NCBI GenBank assembly: GCA_023548195.1
Contig: JAJHZJ010000415.1
Location: 1-64,000 of the forward strand
Length of the DNA stretch: 64,000 bases
Direction of reading: 5' to 3'
Origin: Bettongia penicillata ogilbyi
Lineage: Eukaryota; Chordata; Mammalia; Diprotodontia; Potoroidae
Both the position numbers and the translations under genes were made by a program. A model generated the notes under the pieces. That model was not told the origin of the DNA and ran no database searches. It worked only from the letters and a program-made list of their open reading frames with translations. Of the stretch, positions 1 to 9,529 are shown piece by piece; the stretch's first letter is position 1; the number at the start of each line of letters is the position of its first letter.

Positions 1-2
1 CT

Positions 3-760
3 CAACTGGCAAAAGAAGTTCAAAAAGCCAATGAGGAGAAGAATGCTTTCAAAAGCAGAATTAGCCAAATGGAAAAAGAGGTTCAAAAACTCACTGAAGA
101 GAATAGTTCTCTCAAAATTAGAATGGAACAGATAGAGTCTAATGACTTTCTGAGAAACCAAGAAATCACAAAACAAAACCAAAAAATGACAAAATGGAAG
201 AGAATGTGAAATATATCATTGGAAAAACAACTGACCTGGAAAATAGATCCAGGAGAGACAATTTAAAAATTATGGGACTACCTGAAAGTCATGATCAAAA
301 AAAGAGCCTAGACATCACCTTCCATGAAATTATCAAGGAAAACTGCCCTGATATTCTACAATCAGAAGGCAAAATAAGTATTGAAAGAATCCATCGATCA
401 CCGCCTGAAAGAGATCCAAAAAGAGAAATTCCTAGGAACATTGTGGCCAAATTCCAGAACTCCCAGCTCAAGGAGAAAATATTACAAGCAGCTAGAAAGA
501 AACAATTCCAGTATTGTGGAAATACAATCAGGATTACACAAGATCTAGCAGCTTCTACATTAAGGGATCGAAGGACGTGGAATAGGATCTTCCAGAAGTC
601 AAAGGAACTAGGACTCAAACCAAGAATCACCTACCCAGGAAAACTGAGTATAATACTTCAGGGGAAAATATGGTCTTTCAATGAAACAGAGGACTTTCAA
701 TTATTCTTGATGAAAAGACCAGAGCTGAAAAGAAAATGTGACTTTCAAACACAAGAATGA
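3..760 (+). pseudogene. L1/HAL1 ORF1 fragment, frameshifted
   Basis: ORF1p is the RNA-binding nucleic-acid chaperone of L1 elements. Visible here are the end of the coiled coil (heptad-like QMEKEVQKLTEENSSLKIRMEQME-type pattern, about 3-180), then the RNA-recognition region with the ENRSRRDNLKIMGLPE motif (about 240-290) and the C-terminal domain with QYCGNTIRITQDLAASTLRDRR-like residues (about 505-575). Compared with the sister copy at 5467-6567 one base is missing near 184-190, so the coiled coil and the RNA-binding part are in different frames. The N-terminus lies outside the window. The frame from 194 to 760 is otherwise open. Inferred non-functional. Confidence 0.85.
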
Positions 761-1003
761 GAAGAAGCATGAAAAAGTAAACAGCAAAAAGAAGTCATAA
801 GGGACTTACCAAAAGTGAACTATTTACATTCCTACATGGAAAGACAATATTTGTAACTCTTAAAACTTTTCAGTATCTGGGTACTTGGTGGGACCACACA
901 CACACACGTACACACATGCATGCACATACAGAGAGAGAGGGAGAGCACAGAGTCATTTGAATAGGATGGGACCGTATCTTAAAAGAAATTAAAGTAAATG
1001 GTG

Positions 1004-1125
1004 AGAGAGAAATGCAGTGGGAGGAAAGATGGTGAAATGGAATAGGGTAAATTATATCTCATTCAGAGAGAAATGCAGTGGGAGGAAAGAGGGCGAAATG
1101 GAATGGGGTAAATTATATCTCATTC
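1004..1125 (+). repeat. Two-unit 61-bp tandem duplication in half-L1 spacer
   Basis: The unit at 1004-1064 (begins AGAGAGAAATGCAGTGGGAG, ends AATTATATCTCATTC) is repeated at 1065-1125 with only a few substitutions. The sister half-L1 copies have one unit here, so this is a duplication private to this copy. Confidence 0.9.
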
Positions 1126-1800
1126 AAGAGGCAAGCAGGAGACTTTTTAGTGGAGGGAAAAGGAGGAGAGCTGAGAAAAAAAAAAGACGTTTACCCTCAT
1201 CACATTCGACTAAAGGAAGGAATAAAATGCACACTCATTTTGGTATGAAAACCTACCTTACAATACAGGAAAGTGGGGGAAAAGGAGATAAGCAAGGGGG
1301 GGGATGATGGAAGGGAGGGGAATGGGACAAGGGAGCAATTGGAAGTAAACATTCGGGGAAGAACAGGATCAAAAGACAGAATAGAAACAATGGGGGGCAG
1401 GATAAGGTGGAGGGAAATACAGTTAGTCTTACACAACACGACTGTTATCGAAGTCATTTGCAAAACTACACAGATATGGCCTATATTGAATGGCCTGCCT
1501 TCCCAAAGGGAATGGGTGGGGAGGGAGGGATGGGGAGAATTTGAAACTCAAAGTTTTAGGAACAACTGTTTAGTATTGTTCTTGCTACTAGGAAATAAGA
1601 AATACAGTTAATGGGGAATAGAAAGTCATCTGGCCCTACAGGACAAAAGAGAAGATGGGGACAAGAGAAGGGAGTGATGACAGAAGAGAGGGCAGATTGG
1701 TGATAGGGAAAATTAGATTGCTCTGTATATTGAGGTGGGGGGAGGGGATAAACGGGGAGAAAATTTGGAACCCCAAATTTTGTGAGAATGAATGCAAAAA

Positions 1801-2415
1801 GAGTGTCAAGCGGGAGCCGGTCTCTGCCATCGCGGCTGCCAGCCAGGCCCACCCGTCATGATGAACGTCTATTCCCTGGATGGGATCTTGGTATTTGGTT
1901 TGCTATTTGTTTGCCCCTGTACCTACTTCAAGAAGGTGTCTCGCCTTAGGACCTGGCTGCTCTCAGAGAAGAAGGGAGTCTGGGGTGTGTTCTACAAAGC
2001 TGCTGTGATTGGAACCAGGCTGCATACTGCTGTGGCGATTGCCTGCATTGTGATGGCCTTTTACGTTCTCTTTATAAAATGAACTCTAAGACATCTGAAC
2101 TGCAACTGCCAATCAAGGGTCCTGGGGCAAGAGGCCTTTCAGGGACTTAGGCCCCCTCTAGAAGAGCCGGACTGAGATCAGCAAAGCCCCCCAGGATGAC
2201 ACCACATCCTCTGCCCCTGCCAGGCCTAGAAAGAGCTCCTTGGGATCATTCACATCATTCAGGCTTGAGGGGATTCCAGAAAGCCAATATCTCTACCTTC
2301 CTCTGATCTGTTTATAAATTAATCCACTGCAAAGAGTCTATGGTGTTCAGCTATATAGCACACCCCTTGGTGATAACATTATATACCTCTTGCTGAAAAA
2401 AAAAAAAAAAGAAAG
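1801..2415 (+). other. TMEM167B: Processed retrocopy of TMEM167B mRNA
   Basis: A GC-rich 5' leader (1801-1857), the coding region (1858-2082), a 3' UTR (2083-2393) and an A-tract (2394-2410, continuing as A-rich to 2415) lie without introns inside the 3' tail of a half-L1. The flanks 1785-1800 and 2416-2431 match at 14 of 16 positions and read as the target-site duplication, which shows L1-type insertion of a spliced, polyadenylated mRNA. No canonical AATAAA is seen just before the A-tract. No promoter of its own is evident; expression would have to come from the surrounding half-L1 or from further upstream. Confidence 0.9.
1858..2082 (+). CDS. TMEM167B: Kish-B (TMEM167B) intronless retrocopy, ORF intact
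   Basis: The 74-residue frame has the length of the parental protein, a small membrane protein of the Kish family placed in the Golgi/secretory pathway. The N-terminus [17 protein letters not shown] is one hydrophobic segment, the middle has the charged [17 protein letters not shown] stretch, and the C-terminus [14 protein letters not shown] is the second hydrophobic segment with terminal lysine. The start is the first of two adjacent ATGs: codon 2 is ATG where I recall ACG (Thr) in the parent, a CpG-type change. From memory about eight residues differ from human Kish-B, mostly conservative. The frame is open with no stop or frameshift despite lying in decayed repeats. It could be a young processed pseudogene or a transcribed retrogene; the sequence alone does not decide. 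Confidence 0.8.
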   Translation: MMNVYSLDGILVFGLLFVCPCTYFKKVSRLRTWLLSEKKGVWGVFYKAAVIGTRLHTAVAIACIVMAFYVLFIK

Positions 2416-2472
2416 AAAATGAATGTAAAAATTAAATAAATAAATTTTTATTTAAAAAAAAAATAAAATAAA

Positions 2473-2542
2473 ATTTGTTTTGCCCAAAGCTTAGCAAAGT
2501 ACCTGGCATATAATTGGTACTTAATAAATGCTTATTGACTGA
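2473..2542 (+). repeat. MIR/L2-type SINE/LINE 3' tail
   Basis: Carries the hallmark order GTACCTGGCATATAATTGGT then TACTTAATAAATGCTTATTG shared by MIR and L2 3' ends. Only the tail is present, wedged between the half-L1 tail and the next L1. Confidence 0.7.
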
Positions 2543-2564
2543 CAAAAAAATAAAAAAATGAAAA

Positions 2565-4287
2565 CAATGAATTAGTATTCCACCTCTCCCACATTCTCTC
2601 CAGCATTCATCATTTTCTTGTTCTGTCATGTTTGCCAATCTCATAGGTGTGATGTGGTACCTCAGAGTTGTTTTGATTTGCATCTCTCTAATTAATAGTG
2701 ACTTAGAGCATTTTTTCATATGACTATAGATATCTTTAATTTCTTCCTCTGAAAATTGCCTGTTCATATACTTTGACAATTTATCAATTGGGGATAATAT
2801 ATTCATATAACATATAGCTTGTATAGTTATACATTTTAGTCAGTTCTCTATATATTCTAGAAATGAAGCCTTTATCCCAAAGTTTAGCCGTAAAAATTCT
2901 TTCCCAATTTGCTACATCCCTCCGAATTTTGGTTGCATTGGGTTTGGTTGCGCAAAAACTTTTCAGTTTAAAGTAATCAAAATTATCGATCTTGCATTTC
3001 ATAATACTTTCTATCGTTTCTTTAGAAAAACATTCTTCCCTTCTCCATAAATCTGATAAATACACGATTCCTTGCTCCTCCAGTTTATTTATGGTATCAA
3101 TCATTATGCCCATTTGGGTATATGTACCCATTTGGACTTTATTCTCGTGTCAGGCATGGGTCTATGCTTAGTTTCCGCCATGCTGTTATCCAGTTTTCCC
3201 AGCAATTTTTGTCAAACAGTGAGTTCTTATCCCAGAAGCTGGGGTCTTTGTGTTTATCAAACAGGAGATTGCTATGTTCCTTGCCTACCGTGTCTTGAGT
3301 CCTAAGTCTATTCCATTTGTCTACCCCTCTGTTTCTTAGCTGACACCAAGTGGTTTTGATAATTGCTGCGTTATGGTACAATTTGAGGTCTGGTAGCCCT
3401 AGGCCACCTTCCCAAGCATTTCTTTTCATTAGTCCCTTTGATATTCTGGACCTTTTGTTCTTCCAAATGAATTGTGATATTATTTTATCCAGCTCTGGAA
3501 AATATTTATCTGATAGTTTAATTGGTATGGCACTAAACAAGTACATTAATTTAGGTAGAATTTTCATTTTTATTATACTATCTCGGCCTACCCATGAACA
3601 ACTGAAGTTTTTCCACTTACTTAAATCTGACTTTATTTTTGCAAAAAGTGTCTTGTAATTGTGTTCATATAATCCCTGGGTTTTTTGTCAGGTAAACTCC
3701 TAAGTATTTTGTAGTGTCTATACTAGTTTTAAATGGGATTTCTCTTTCTATCTCTTGCAGTTGGACTTCATTGCTAATATATAAGAATGCAGAGGATTTG
3801 TGCGGGTTTATTTTGTAACTTGCAACTTTGCCAAAGATATTTATTATTTCAAGTAGTTTTTTACTTGAATCCCCGGGATTCTCTAAGTATATCATTGTAT
3901 CATCTGCAAAGAGTGATAACTTACTTTCTTCTGTCGCTATTCTTATCCCTTCAATTTGTTTATCTTGTCTAATTGCTATAGCTAACATTTCTAGTACCAT
4001 ATTGAATAATAGTGGTGATAATGGACATCCTTGATTCACCGCTGACCTTATTGGAAATGCATCTAGCTTATCACCATTGCATATAATGCTTGCAGATGGT
4101 TTTAGGTAGATATTGCTTATTATTTTGTGGAAAGTTCCCTTTATTCCTATGCTCTCCAATGTTTTTCATAGGAATAGGTTTTGTATTTTGTCAAAAGCTT
4201 TTTCTGCATCCATTGAGATAAACATATGGTTTCTGTTAGTTTTGTTGTTAATATGATCAGTAATGTTAATAGTTTTATGCATTGTCA
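2565..4287 (-). pseudogene. L1 ORF2 reverse transcriptase to C-terminus, inverted segment, broken
   Basis: Reading the minus strand from 4287: DAEKAFDKIQ (about 4215-4180), the fingers/palm [17 protein letters not shown], and the catalytic box SLFADDTMIYLEN (about 3930-3885), then the thumb and connection region with KFLEPYLNDI-equivalent residues, AIIKTTWCQLRNR (about 3360-3320) and GIVYLSDLW (about 3085-3055). Stops and frameshifts split it into at least four frames (for example near 4160, 3660, 3570 and 3135). The endonuclease domain is absent because the inverted part begins within RT. Dead relic. Confidence 0.85.
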
Positions 4288-4419
4288 ATTCTTGAGAGCA
4301 ATTTGGAACTATACCCAAAGGGCTATCAAACTGTGCATACCCTTTGATCTAGCAATACTATTGGTAGTTCTGTATCCCAAAGAGATCATAAAAAAGGGAA
4401 CAAGACTCATAACAATAAT
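4288..4419 (+). pseudogene. L1 ORF2 C-terminal piece, upstream of nested half-L1
   Basis: Plus-strand frame reads AIWNYTQRAIKLCIPFDLAI and LYPKEIIKKGTR, the L1 ORF2 C-terminal region. It is interrupted at 4419/4420 by the half-L1 and resumes at 7418 with YDSSFCGVKEFKI-like residues. Together they show one continuous pre-insertion L1. Confidence 0.8.
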
Positions 4420-5466
4420 TTTTTTTAATTTTTTTAAATTTTATTTACTTATTTATTTTTTTACATTCATTTTCACAAATTTTTGGGTTCCCAATTTTCT
4501 CCCCTTTTATCCCATCCCCCCACCCCAATACCCCAAGCAATCTAATTTTCCCTATCTCCAATCTGCCCTCTCTTCTGTCATCCCTCCCTTCTCTTGTCTC
4601 CATCTTCTCTTTTCTCCTGTAGGGCCAGATGACTTTCTATTCCTCCTTAACTGTATGTCTTCTTTCCTAGTTGCAACAACAATATTAAACAGTTGTTCCT
4701 AAAACTTTGAGTTCCAAATTCTCCCCATCCCTCCTTCCCCACCCATTCCCTTTGGGACGGTAGGCAATTCAACTTAGGCCCTATCTGTGTAGTTTTGCAA
4801 ATGACTTCCCTGATAGTAGTGTTGTGTAAGACTAACTGGATTACCATCCCTCCTAACCTGCCCCTCATTGTTTCTCTTCTGTCTCTTGATCCTGTCCCTC
4901 CCCAAGTGTTGACTTCAAATTGCTCCCTCCTCCCTTTGCCCTCCCCTCCATCATCCCCTCCCTTGCAATATCTCCTTCTCCCCCACTTTCTTATACTGTA
5001 AGATAGGTTTTCATACCAAAATGAGTGTGCATTTCACTCCTTCGTTTAGTCAAATGTGATGAGGGTAAACTTCTTGTTGTTGTTTTTTTTTTTTTTTTCT
5101 CAGCTCTCCTCTTTTTCCCTCCACTAAGAAAAACTCCTACCTGCCTCTTAAATGACATATAGTTACCCCCTTCCCTTTCCCTCTCTTTCCTCCCCCTACA
5201 TTTCTCTCTCACCATTTACCTTAGTTTCTTTTAAGGTATGGCCCCATCCTATTCAGTTCAATCTGTGCTCTCTATCTCTGTATGTGTGTGCATGTGTGTA
5301 TGTGTGTGCATGCATGTACATGTGTATGTGTGGTCCCACCAACCACCCAGATACTGAAAAGTTTTAAGAGTTAGAAATATTGTCTTTCCCTGTATGAATG
5401 TAAACAGTTCACTTCTGGTAAGTCCCTTAAGACTTCTCTTTGCTGTTTCCTTTTTCATGCTTCTTC

Positions 5467-6567
5467 TCATTCTTGTGTTTGAAAGTCAAATTTTCTTTTC
5501 AGCTCTGGTTTTTTCATTAAGAATGATTGAAAGTCCTCTGTTTCATTGAAAGACCATATTTTCCCTTGAAGTATTATGCTCAGTGTAGCTGGGTAGGTGA
5601 TTCTTGGTTTGAGTCCTAGTTCCTTTGCCTTCTGGAATATCCTATTCCACGCCCTTCGATCCCTTAATGTAGAAGCTGCTAGATCTTGGGTTATCCTGAT
5701 TGTATTTCCACAGTACTGGAATTGTTTCTTTCTAGCTGCTTGCAAGATTTTTTCCTTGAGCTGGGAGTTCTGGAATTTGGCCACAATGTTCCTAGGAGTT
5801 TCTCTTTTTGGTTCTCTTTCAGGCGGTGACCGATGGATTCTTTCAATACTTATTTTGCCCTCTGGTTCTAGAATGTCAGGGCAGTTTTCCTTAATAATTT
5901 CATGGAAGATGATGTTTAGGCTCTTTTTTTGATCATGACTTTCAGGTAGTCCCATAATTTTTAAATTGCCTCTCCTGGATCTATTTTCCAGGTCTGTTGT
6001 TTTTCCCATGAGATATTTCACATTCTCTTCCATTTTTTCGTTCTTTTGGTTTTGTTTGGTGATTTCTTGGTTTCTCATAAAGTCATTAGACTCCATCTGT
6101 TCCATTCTAATTTTGAGAGAACTATTATCTTCAGGGAGCTTTTGAGCCTCTTTTTCCATTTGGCTCATTCTGCTTTTGAAAGCATTCTTCTCCTCATTGG
6201 CTTTTTGAACCTCCTTTGCCAATTGAGTGAGGCTATTTTTCAAGTTGTTAATTTCCTCAGCATTTTTTTGGGTCTCCTTTACCAAGGTATTGACCCGTTT
6301 TTCATACTTTTCTTGTATCTCTCTCATTTCTCTTCCCAGTTTTTCCTCCACCTGTCTAACTTGCTTTTCAAAATCCTTTTTGAGCTCTTCCAGGGCCTGA
6401 GCCCACCTGCCACCCCCCTGGGGTGTCTGGGGTACTGAGCCCCCGCCCTCCACGTCTTTCCCTGATGGCAAGGATATGTCCTCGTCATCAGATCAGAAGG
6501 TCGGGATCATTTGCATTTGTTGGAAAAAACTCTCTATAGTCTTATTTTTCTTCCCTTTTCTAGGCAT
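5467..6567 (-). pseudogene. Half-L1 ORF1 (RNA-binding chaperone), one nonsense codon
   Basis: Reads minus from ATG at 6567-6565 (MPRKGKKNKTIESFF) to the stop at 5467. The only break is TGA at 6495-6493, codon 25, where the sister copy has GGA; one acidic codon just after it is also missing. Beyond it 334 residues are open from an internal Met at 6471. Order: basic N-terminus, Gly/Asp/Glu-rich linker, long coiled coil (about residues 60-165, repeated QMEKE and LKIRMEQME heptads), RNA-recognition motif region with ENRSRRGNLKIMGLPE, and C-terminal domain with NIVAKFQNSQLKEKILQAAR and RITQDLAAS. In L1 the trimeric ORF1p coats its RNA. Nearly intact, which implies recent activity; downstream reinitiation is possible but unproven. 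Confidence 0.88.
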
Positions 6568-7403
6568 TTTCCCAGCCAGTTACTTGACTTCTGAGATTCG
6601 CCTGGATCCGCCCAGCTAGTGCTTGGCCTCTGAGATTTAAATGGACTTTCCTCCTGCCAGCTGTCAATCAGTGAGCTTTAGTTCAGGTGCTGGGGTGGGG
6701 GCAGGGCTGCCTCCCAGACTCTGATCCCTCAGGGGCTTTATGCAGAGACTTTTAGGAATGGAGCGGGTGGGAGCGGGGTGGTGGGCCCACCTCCCAATCT
6801 CAGTTCCCTTGGGGGCTTTGAGCAGAAGCCTTCAGTAATAGAGCGGGGTGGGGGCAGGGCCGTCTCCCAGGCTCAGCTCTGTCAGGTTTTATGCGGGAAT
6901 CTTCCGTAATGAAGATCCTGCTTGCTGTTGGGGGATTCCTGAGTCCTGGGCCCCTGCCGCCTCAGCCGCTGCCCACACCTCTACCTCCGCCACTTCCTGC
7001 CCCCGTCTCTGCCGCCGCTTCCTCCCTAGGGGGCCCGAGTCACGGAGACGGCCTGCTTCCCCTCTCCTCCAGCTCGGCCTTCTCTCTCACTGACCTGTAG
7101 CTTCTGTGGGCAGAGGGACTTTCCCGGCTGCCAGAGCTTCCGTCTCTGAAGCCTGCTCGGATCAGCTTCTCTGGGGCCGCGGCCAGGGCAGCGCTGGGGG
7201 TTGGGTCCACTTTCCGGAGCACGCCGGACCCTGGGGACGGGTCTCCAGGGCTCCCTGGAATGGAAATCTCTTCCACTTTGCTTCTGCACACCTTGTATTG
7301 ACCCAGAAGTTATGGGGGACTCTTTTTACATTAATTCTATGGGCTTTTGGTTTCGGAGCTCATAAACGTGAGTCCTTCTACTCCGCCATCTTGGCTCCAC
7401 CCC
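6568..7403 (-). promoter_or_regulatory. Half-L1 5' UTR, CpG-rich, presumed internal promoter
   Basis: The 836 bases before ORF1 are GC- and CpG-rich (notably 7000-7260), unlike the AT-rich surroundings. They contain short internal repeats of a GGCTTTATGCAGAGACTTT-like unit (about 6730, 6810, 6885). L1 5' UTRs act as internal promoters; that role here is inferred from position and composition. Confidence 0.6.
7383..7394 (-). promoter_or_regulatory. YY1-like site at half-L1 5' end
   Basis: Minus strand reads CCAAGATGGCGG a few bases from the element start, matching the YY1 core (AAGATGGCGG). A YY1 site at the same place positions transcription start in human L1. The same motif sits at the 5' ends near 35088 (CCAAGATGGC) and, decayed, near 46366 and 15890. 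Confidence 0.5.
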
Positions 7404-7417
7404 CTCATAACAATAAT

Positions 7418-8035
7418 ATTTATGATAGCTCTTTTTGTGGTGTCAAAGAATTTAAAATTTGAAGGAATGCCCATTAATTTTTGTAATGACTGAACAAGGT
7501 GTGATATAGGAGCATAATGGAATATTATTGTTCTACAAGAAATGATAAGCAGGCAGATTTCAGTCAAATCTGGAAAGACTTACATCAACTAAAACCAAGT
7601 GAAGTAAGCATAACCAGGGGAATATTGTACACAGCAACATTGTGTGATGAAAAATGACAAACTGAGCTTTTCTCAGCAATAGAATGATTCTTGACAATTC
7701 CAAAAGATGCATGATGGAAAATACTAACCACAAGCAGAGTAAGAACTATGGAGTCTGAACACAGATCAAAGTATACTATTTTTACTTCTTTGTTTTTCCT
7801 TTCTTGTGGTCTTACTCTTTTATTCTGATTATTTTTTTTTTTACAACTGGACTAATGTGTAAAGATTGTTAACATGATTTTAAATGTATAACCTATGTCA
7901 GATTGCTTGCTGCATTGAAGGAGGAAGGAAGAGGGTGGGAGAAAAATTTGGAACTTAAAATTTTTCAAAAATGAATGTTGAAAACTATCTTTAAGTGTAA
8001 TTGGGGGAAAATAAAATGCTATTAAGGAAAAGAAA
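7418..8035 (+). pseudogene. L1 ORF2 C-terminal end and 3' UTR, downstream of nested half-L1
   Basis: Continues the L1 of 4288-4419. Decayed ORF2 C-terminal codons run to about 7700, followed by the 3' UTR with the typical GTATAACCTATGTCAGATTG and GGAGAAAAATTTGGAACTTA stretches and an A-rich end at about 8010-8040. Confidence 0.8.
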
Positions 8036-8099
8036 AACAGCAAGGAGACCAATGTCACGGAATCAGAGAGTACACAGTGGAGAGTAAGGTATAGGAAGA

Positions 8100-8230
8100 C
8101 TAAAAAGGTAGGAGGAGGAAGCTAGTTTGGAAAGGTATTTGAGTGCCAGTCCCAGGATTTTATTTTGATCCTGGAAATAAATAAATAGAGGCAGGAGGGT
8201 GTGACATGGTCAGATCTGTATTTCAGGAAG
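8100..8230 (-). repeat. L2-type LINE relic
   Basis: Reverse complement of the mammal-wide L2-like text also seen at 21090-21600; here GGTGTGACATGGTCAGATCT and GATTTTATTTTGATCCTGGA identify it. Highly diverged; family named from memory. Confidence 0.5.
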
Positions 8231-9004
8231 TTTACATGAAGCTATGTGACATTAAATTCCAACCAGATAAGTGTCGAAGTTTTGTTTGAACCCAAGCCCT
8301 CTGAATCCAAAGCCAGAATTCTTTTGACTTCACTATAGTCCTAGGCCAAGGTAACTTAAAATGAAGCAAATTTTTGTGGATTACCTTGCTAGTTTGATCT
8401 ATATAAGTAGCAAAAAATGGCCTAATCAAAGGCAAAAAAAAAAAAAAAAAAACTTTTCCAAGTATGACTTTTCAGTTCAGCCATTTATGCTGATTAAATC
8501 CACAAAGTAATAGCCCAATCTCAATTTTGTGTTATATAGTCATTCTCACTCTCCACAGCTCCAGGATATAGAAAGCTTTGATGAATGCCAACACTTTGCT
8601 CAGAAAGTAAAGGTGTCCCTACTGTGATCTGGCTGAGAAATTTCCCTTTAGATCACACATTTATCCTGTAGACTTCTCAATAGACTCATGACAGTGGGAA
8701 TTTCCATTTTGAGAAAATGATGTTGTCTAGCTCTATGTCTTTTTCTCTTCTACTGGAGCTCTTAACTTGTCACATAGCATCTGAACTATTGTTCAGAACC
8801 ATTAACATGTCCCTGTGAAATAATGCAAAAAAATGGAGGAGGGGTGAAGAAAAGGAAAAGAAAGGTCACCTAAGTGATATGTCTTAGCAATCCAGAGAGT
8901 TCAGTTGTGATTATATGGTGGTTTGGGGGAAGCCCCTGGAAGGTTCTGAACTTTTCAAAAATTGTATTTTATATTTAGTATGAAGTGATTTGCCAATTTA
9001 AGAG

Positions 9005-9060
9005 AAAAGTTTGAATTAGATGATTTCTAATTTCTGTCCCAACTCTAATATTCAATAATT
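9005..9060 (+). repeat. CR1/L3-type 3' end relic
   Basis: TTTGAATTAGATGATTTCTA followed by a CCAACTCTAATATTCAATAA ending is the diverged CR1/L3-like terminal motif (tgg-actagatgatct ... attctatgatt). Confidence 0.45.
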
Positions 9061-9177
9061 TGCTCTAATTACTACATGCTAGATATGTAGCTACAATACA
9101 TTTAAATAAATAGAAGAAAAAGACAAAAAGTAAATACATCCATTTATTGGAAGATAAATCAATTGTGATGCCAAAAA

Positions 9178-9400
9178 TGATAATAGGTAACATTTATAAA
9201 ACTTTTACTATGTGCCAGGCATTATGTTACGTTCTTTACAGTTACTGTTTCATTTGATTCACACAAGAACCCTGTAAGATAGGTGCTATTATCATCCTTA
9301 TTTTGCAACCGAGGAAACTAAGGAAAATAGAGGTTAAATGATTTGCTCACATAGTAGTAAATGTTTAAGGCCATCCTGACTCAAAGCCTTGTGCTCTATG
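9178..9400 (+). repeat. MIR SINE
   Basis: Near-complete MIR core and downstream: TACTATGTGCCAGGCATTAT, then CAAGAACCCTGTAAGATAGG, the ATTTTGCAACCGAGGAAACT segment, and TTAAATGATTTGCTCACA. Plus orientation. Confidence 0.8.
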
Positions 9401-9529
9401 CATAAAACATCTCATTTACCATGTGTCCTCTGAAACAGAGAACATAGCAGTTCATTTAACAGTTATTTTCTAATCACTTATTTTAATGAGACTAGAGAAG
9501 GAGTTCTGAAGAGTTTGTTTCTTTGTCAA

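Larger units (their letters stand above)
1..1800 (+). mobile_element. Half-L1 (HAL1-like) copy 1, 3' part
   Basis: The element enters from the left edge. It carries the C-terminal two thirds of ORF1 (to 760), a spacer with a CA/GT-rich tract (about 895-950), and at about 1415-1440 the short stretch that begins ORF2 in complete L1s, which then jumps straight to L1 3'-end sequence. No endonuclease or reverse transcriptase is present. The 3' region holds two successive L1-type 3' ends (about 1535-1620 and 1755-1800). The element's tail resumes at 2416-2472 after an inserted retrocopy. Same family and same junction as the copies at 4420-7403, 24872-27661, 35081-37922 and 42896-44782. Family naming is by recognition of layout; a RepeatMasker run was not possible. 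Confidence 0.85.
4420..7403 (-). mobile_element. Complete half-L1 (HAL1-like) copy 2 with target-site duplication
   Basis: About 2.98 kb on the minus strand: 5' UTR (7403-6568), ORF1 (6567-5467), spacer with a CA/TG-rich tract (about 5330-5275), the ORF2-start remnant joined to the L1 3' end (about 4850-4825), a doubled 3' end and an A/T-rich tail (4500-4420). The 13-base flank TCATAACAATAAT at 4407-4419 recurs exactly at 7405-7417, so both ends and the ORF2-less structure are original. The 5' end has the L1-type start GGAGCCAAGATGGCGGAG. It inserted into an older L1 3' region. About 94 percent like the copy at 24872-27661 in a 120-base stretch compared by eye. No ORF2, so mobility would depend on L1 protein in trans. 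Confidence 0.92.
2565..8035 (+). mobile_element. 5'-inverted (twin-primed) L1, split by a half-L1
   Basis: Bases 2565-4287 are L1 ORF2 in reverse orientation, from the reverse-transcriptase domain (near 4287) to the C-terminal part (near 2565). At 4288 the orientation flips and the plus-strand L1 continues through the ORF2 C-terminus and 3' UTR (4288-4419, resuming 7418-8035, ending in an A-rich tail). The outer end of the inverted part stops at the ORF2 point (CTAATTCATTG on minus) that lies only about 45 bases before the point where the direct part starts, judged against the L1 copy at 51,930-51,990. This is the signature of twin priming. A clear target-site duplication was not found. Confidence 0.85.

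Noticed and set aside
4226..4702. 158-residue plus-strand frame
   Set aside because: It joins an L1 ORF2 piece to antisense half-L1 3' UTR across the insertion boundary at 4420; a chance fusion.
6848..7462. Several overlapping frames rich in Pro, Arg and Ala near 6850-7460
   Set aside because: They lie in the CpG-rich half-L1 5' UTR, on the strand opposite to the element or out of frame with ORF1; no conserved motif. The same is seen at 27120-27680.
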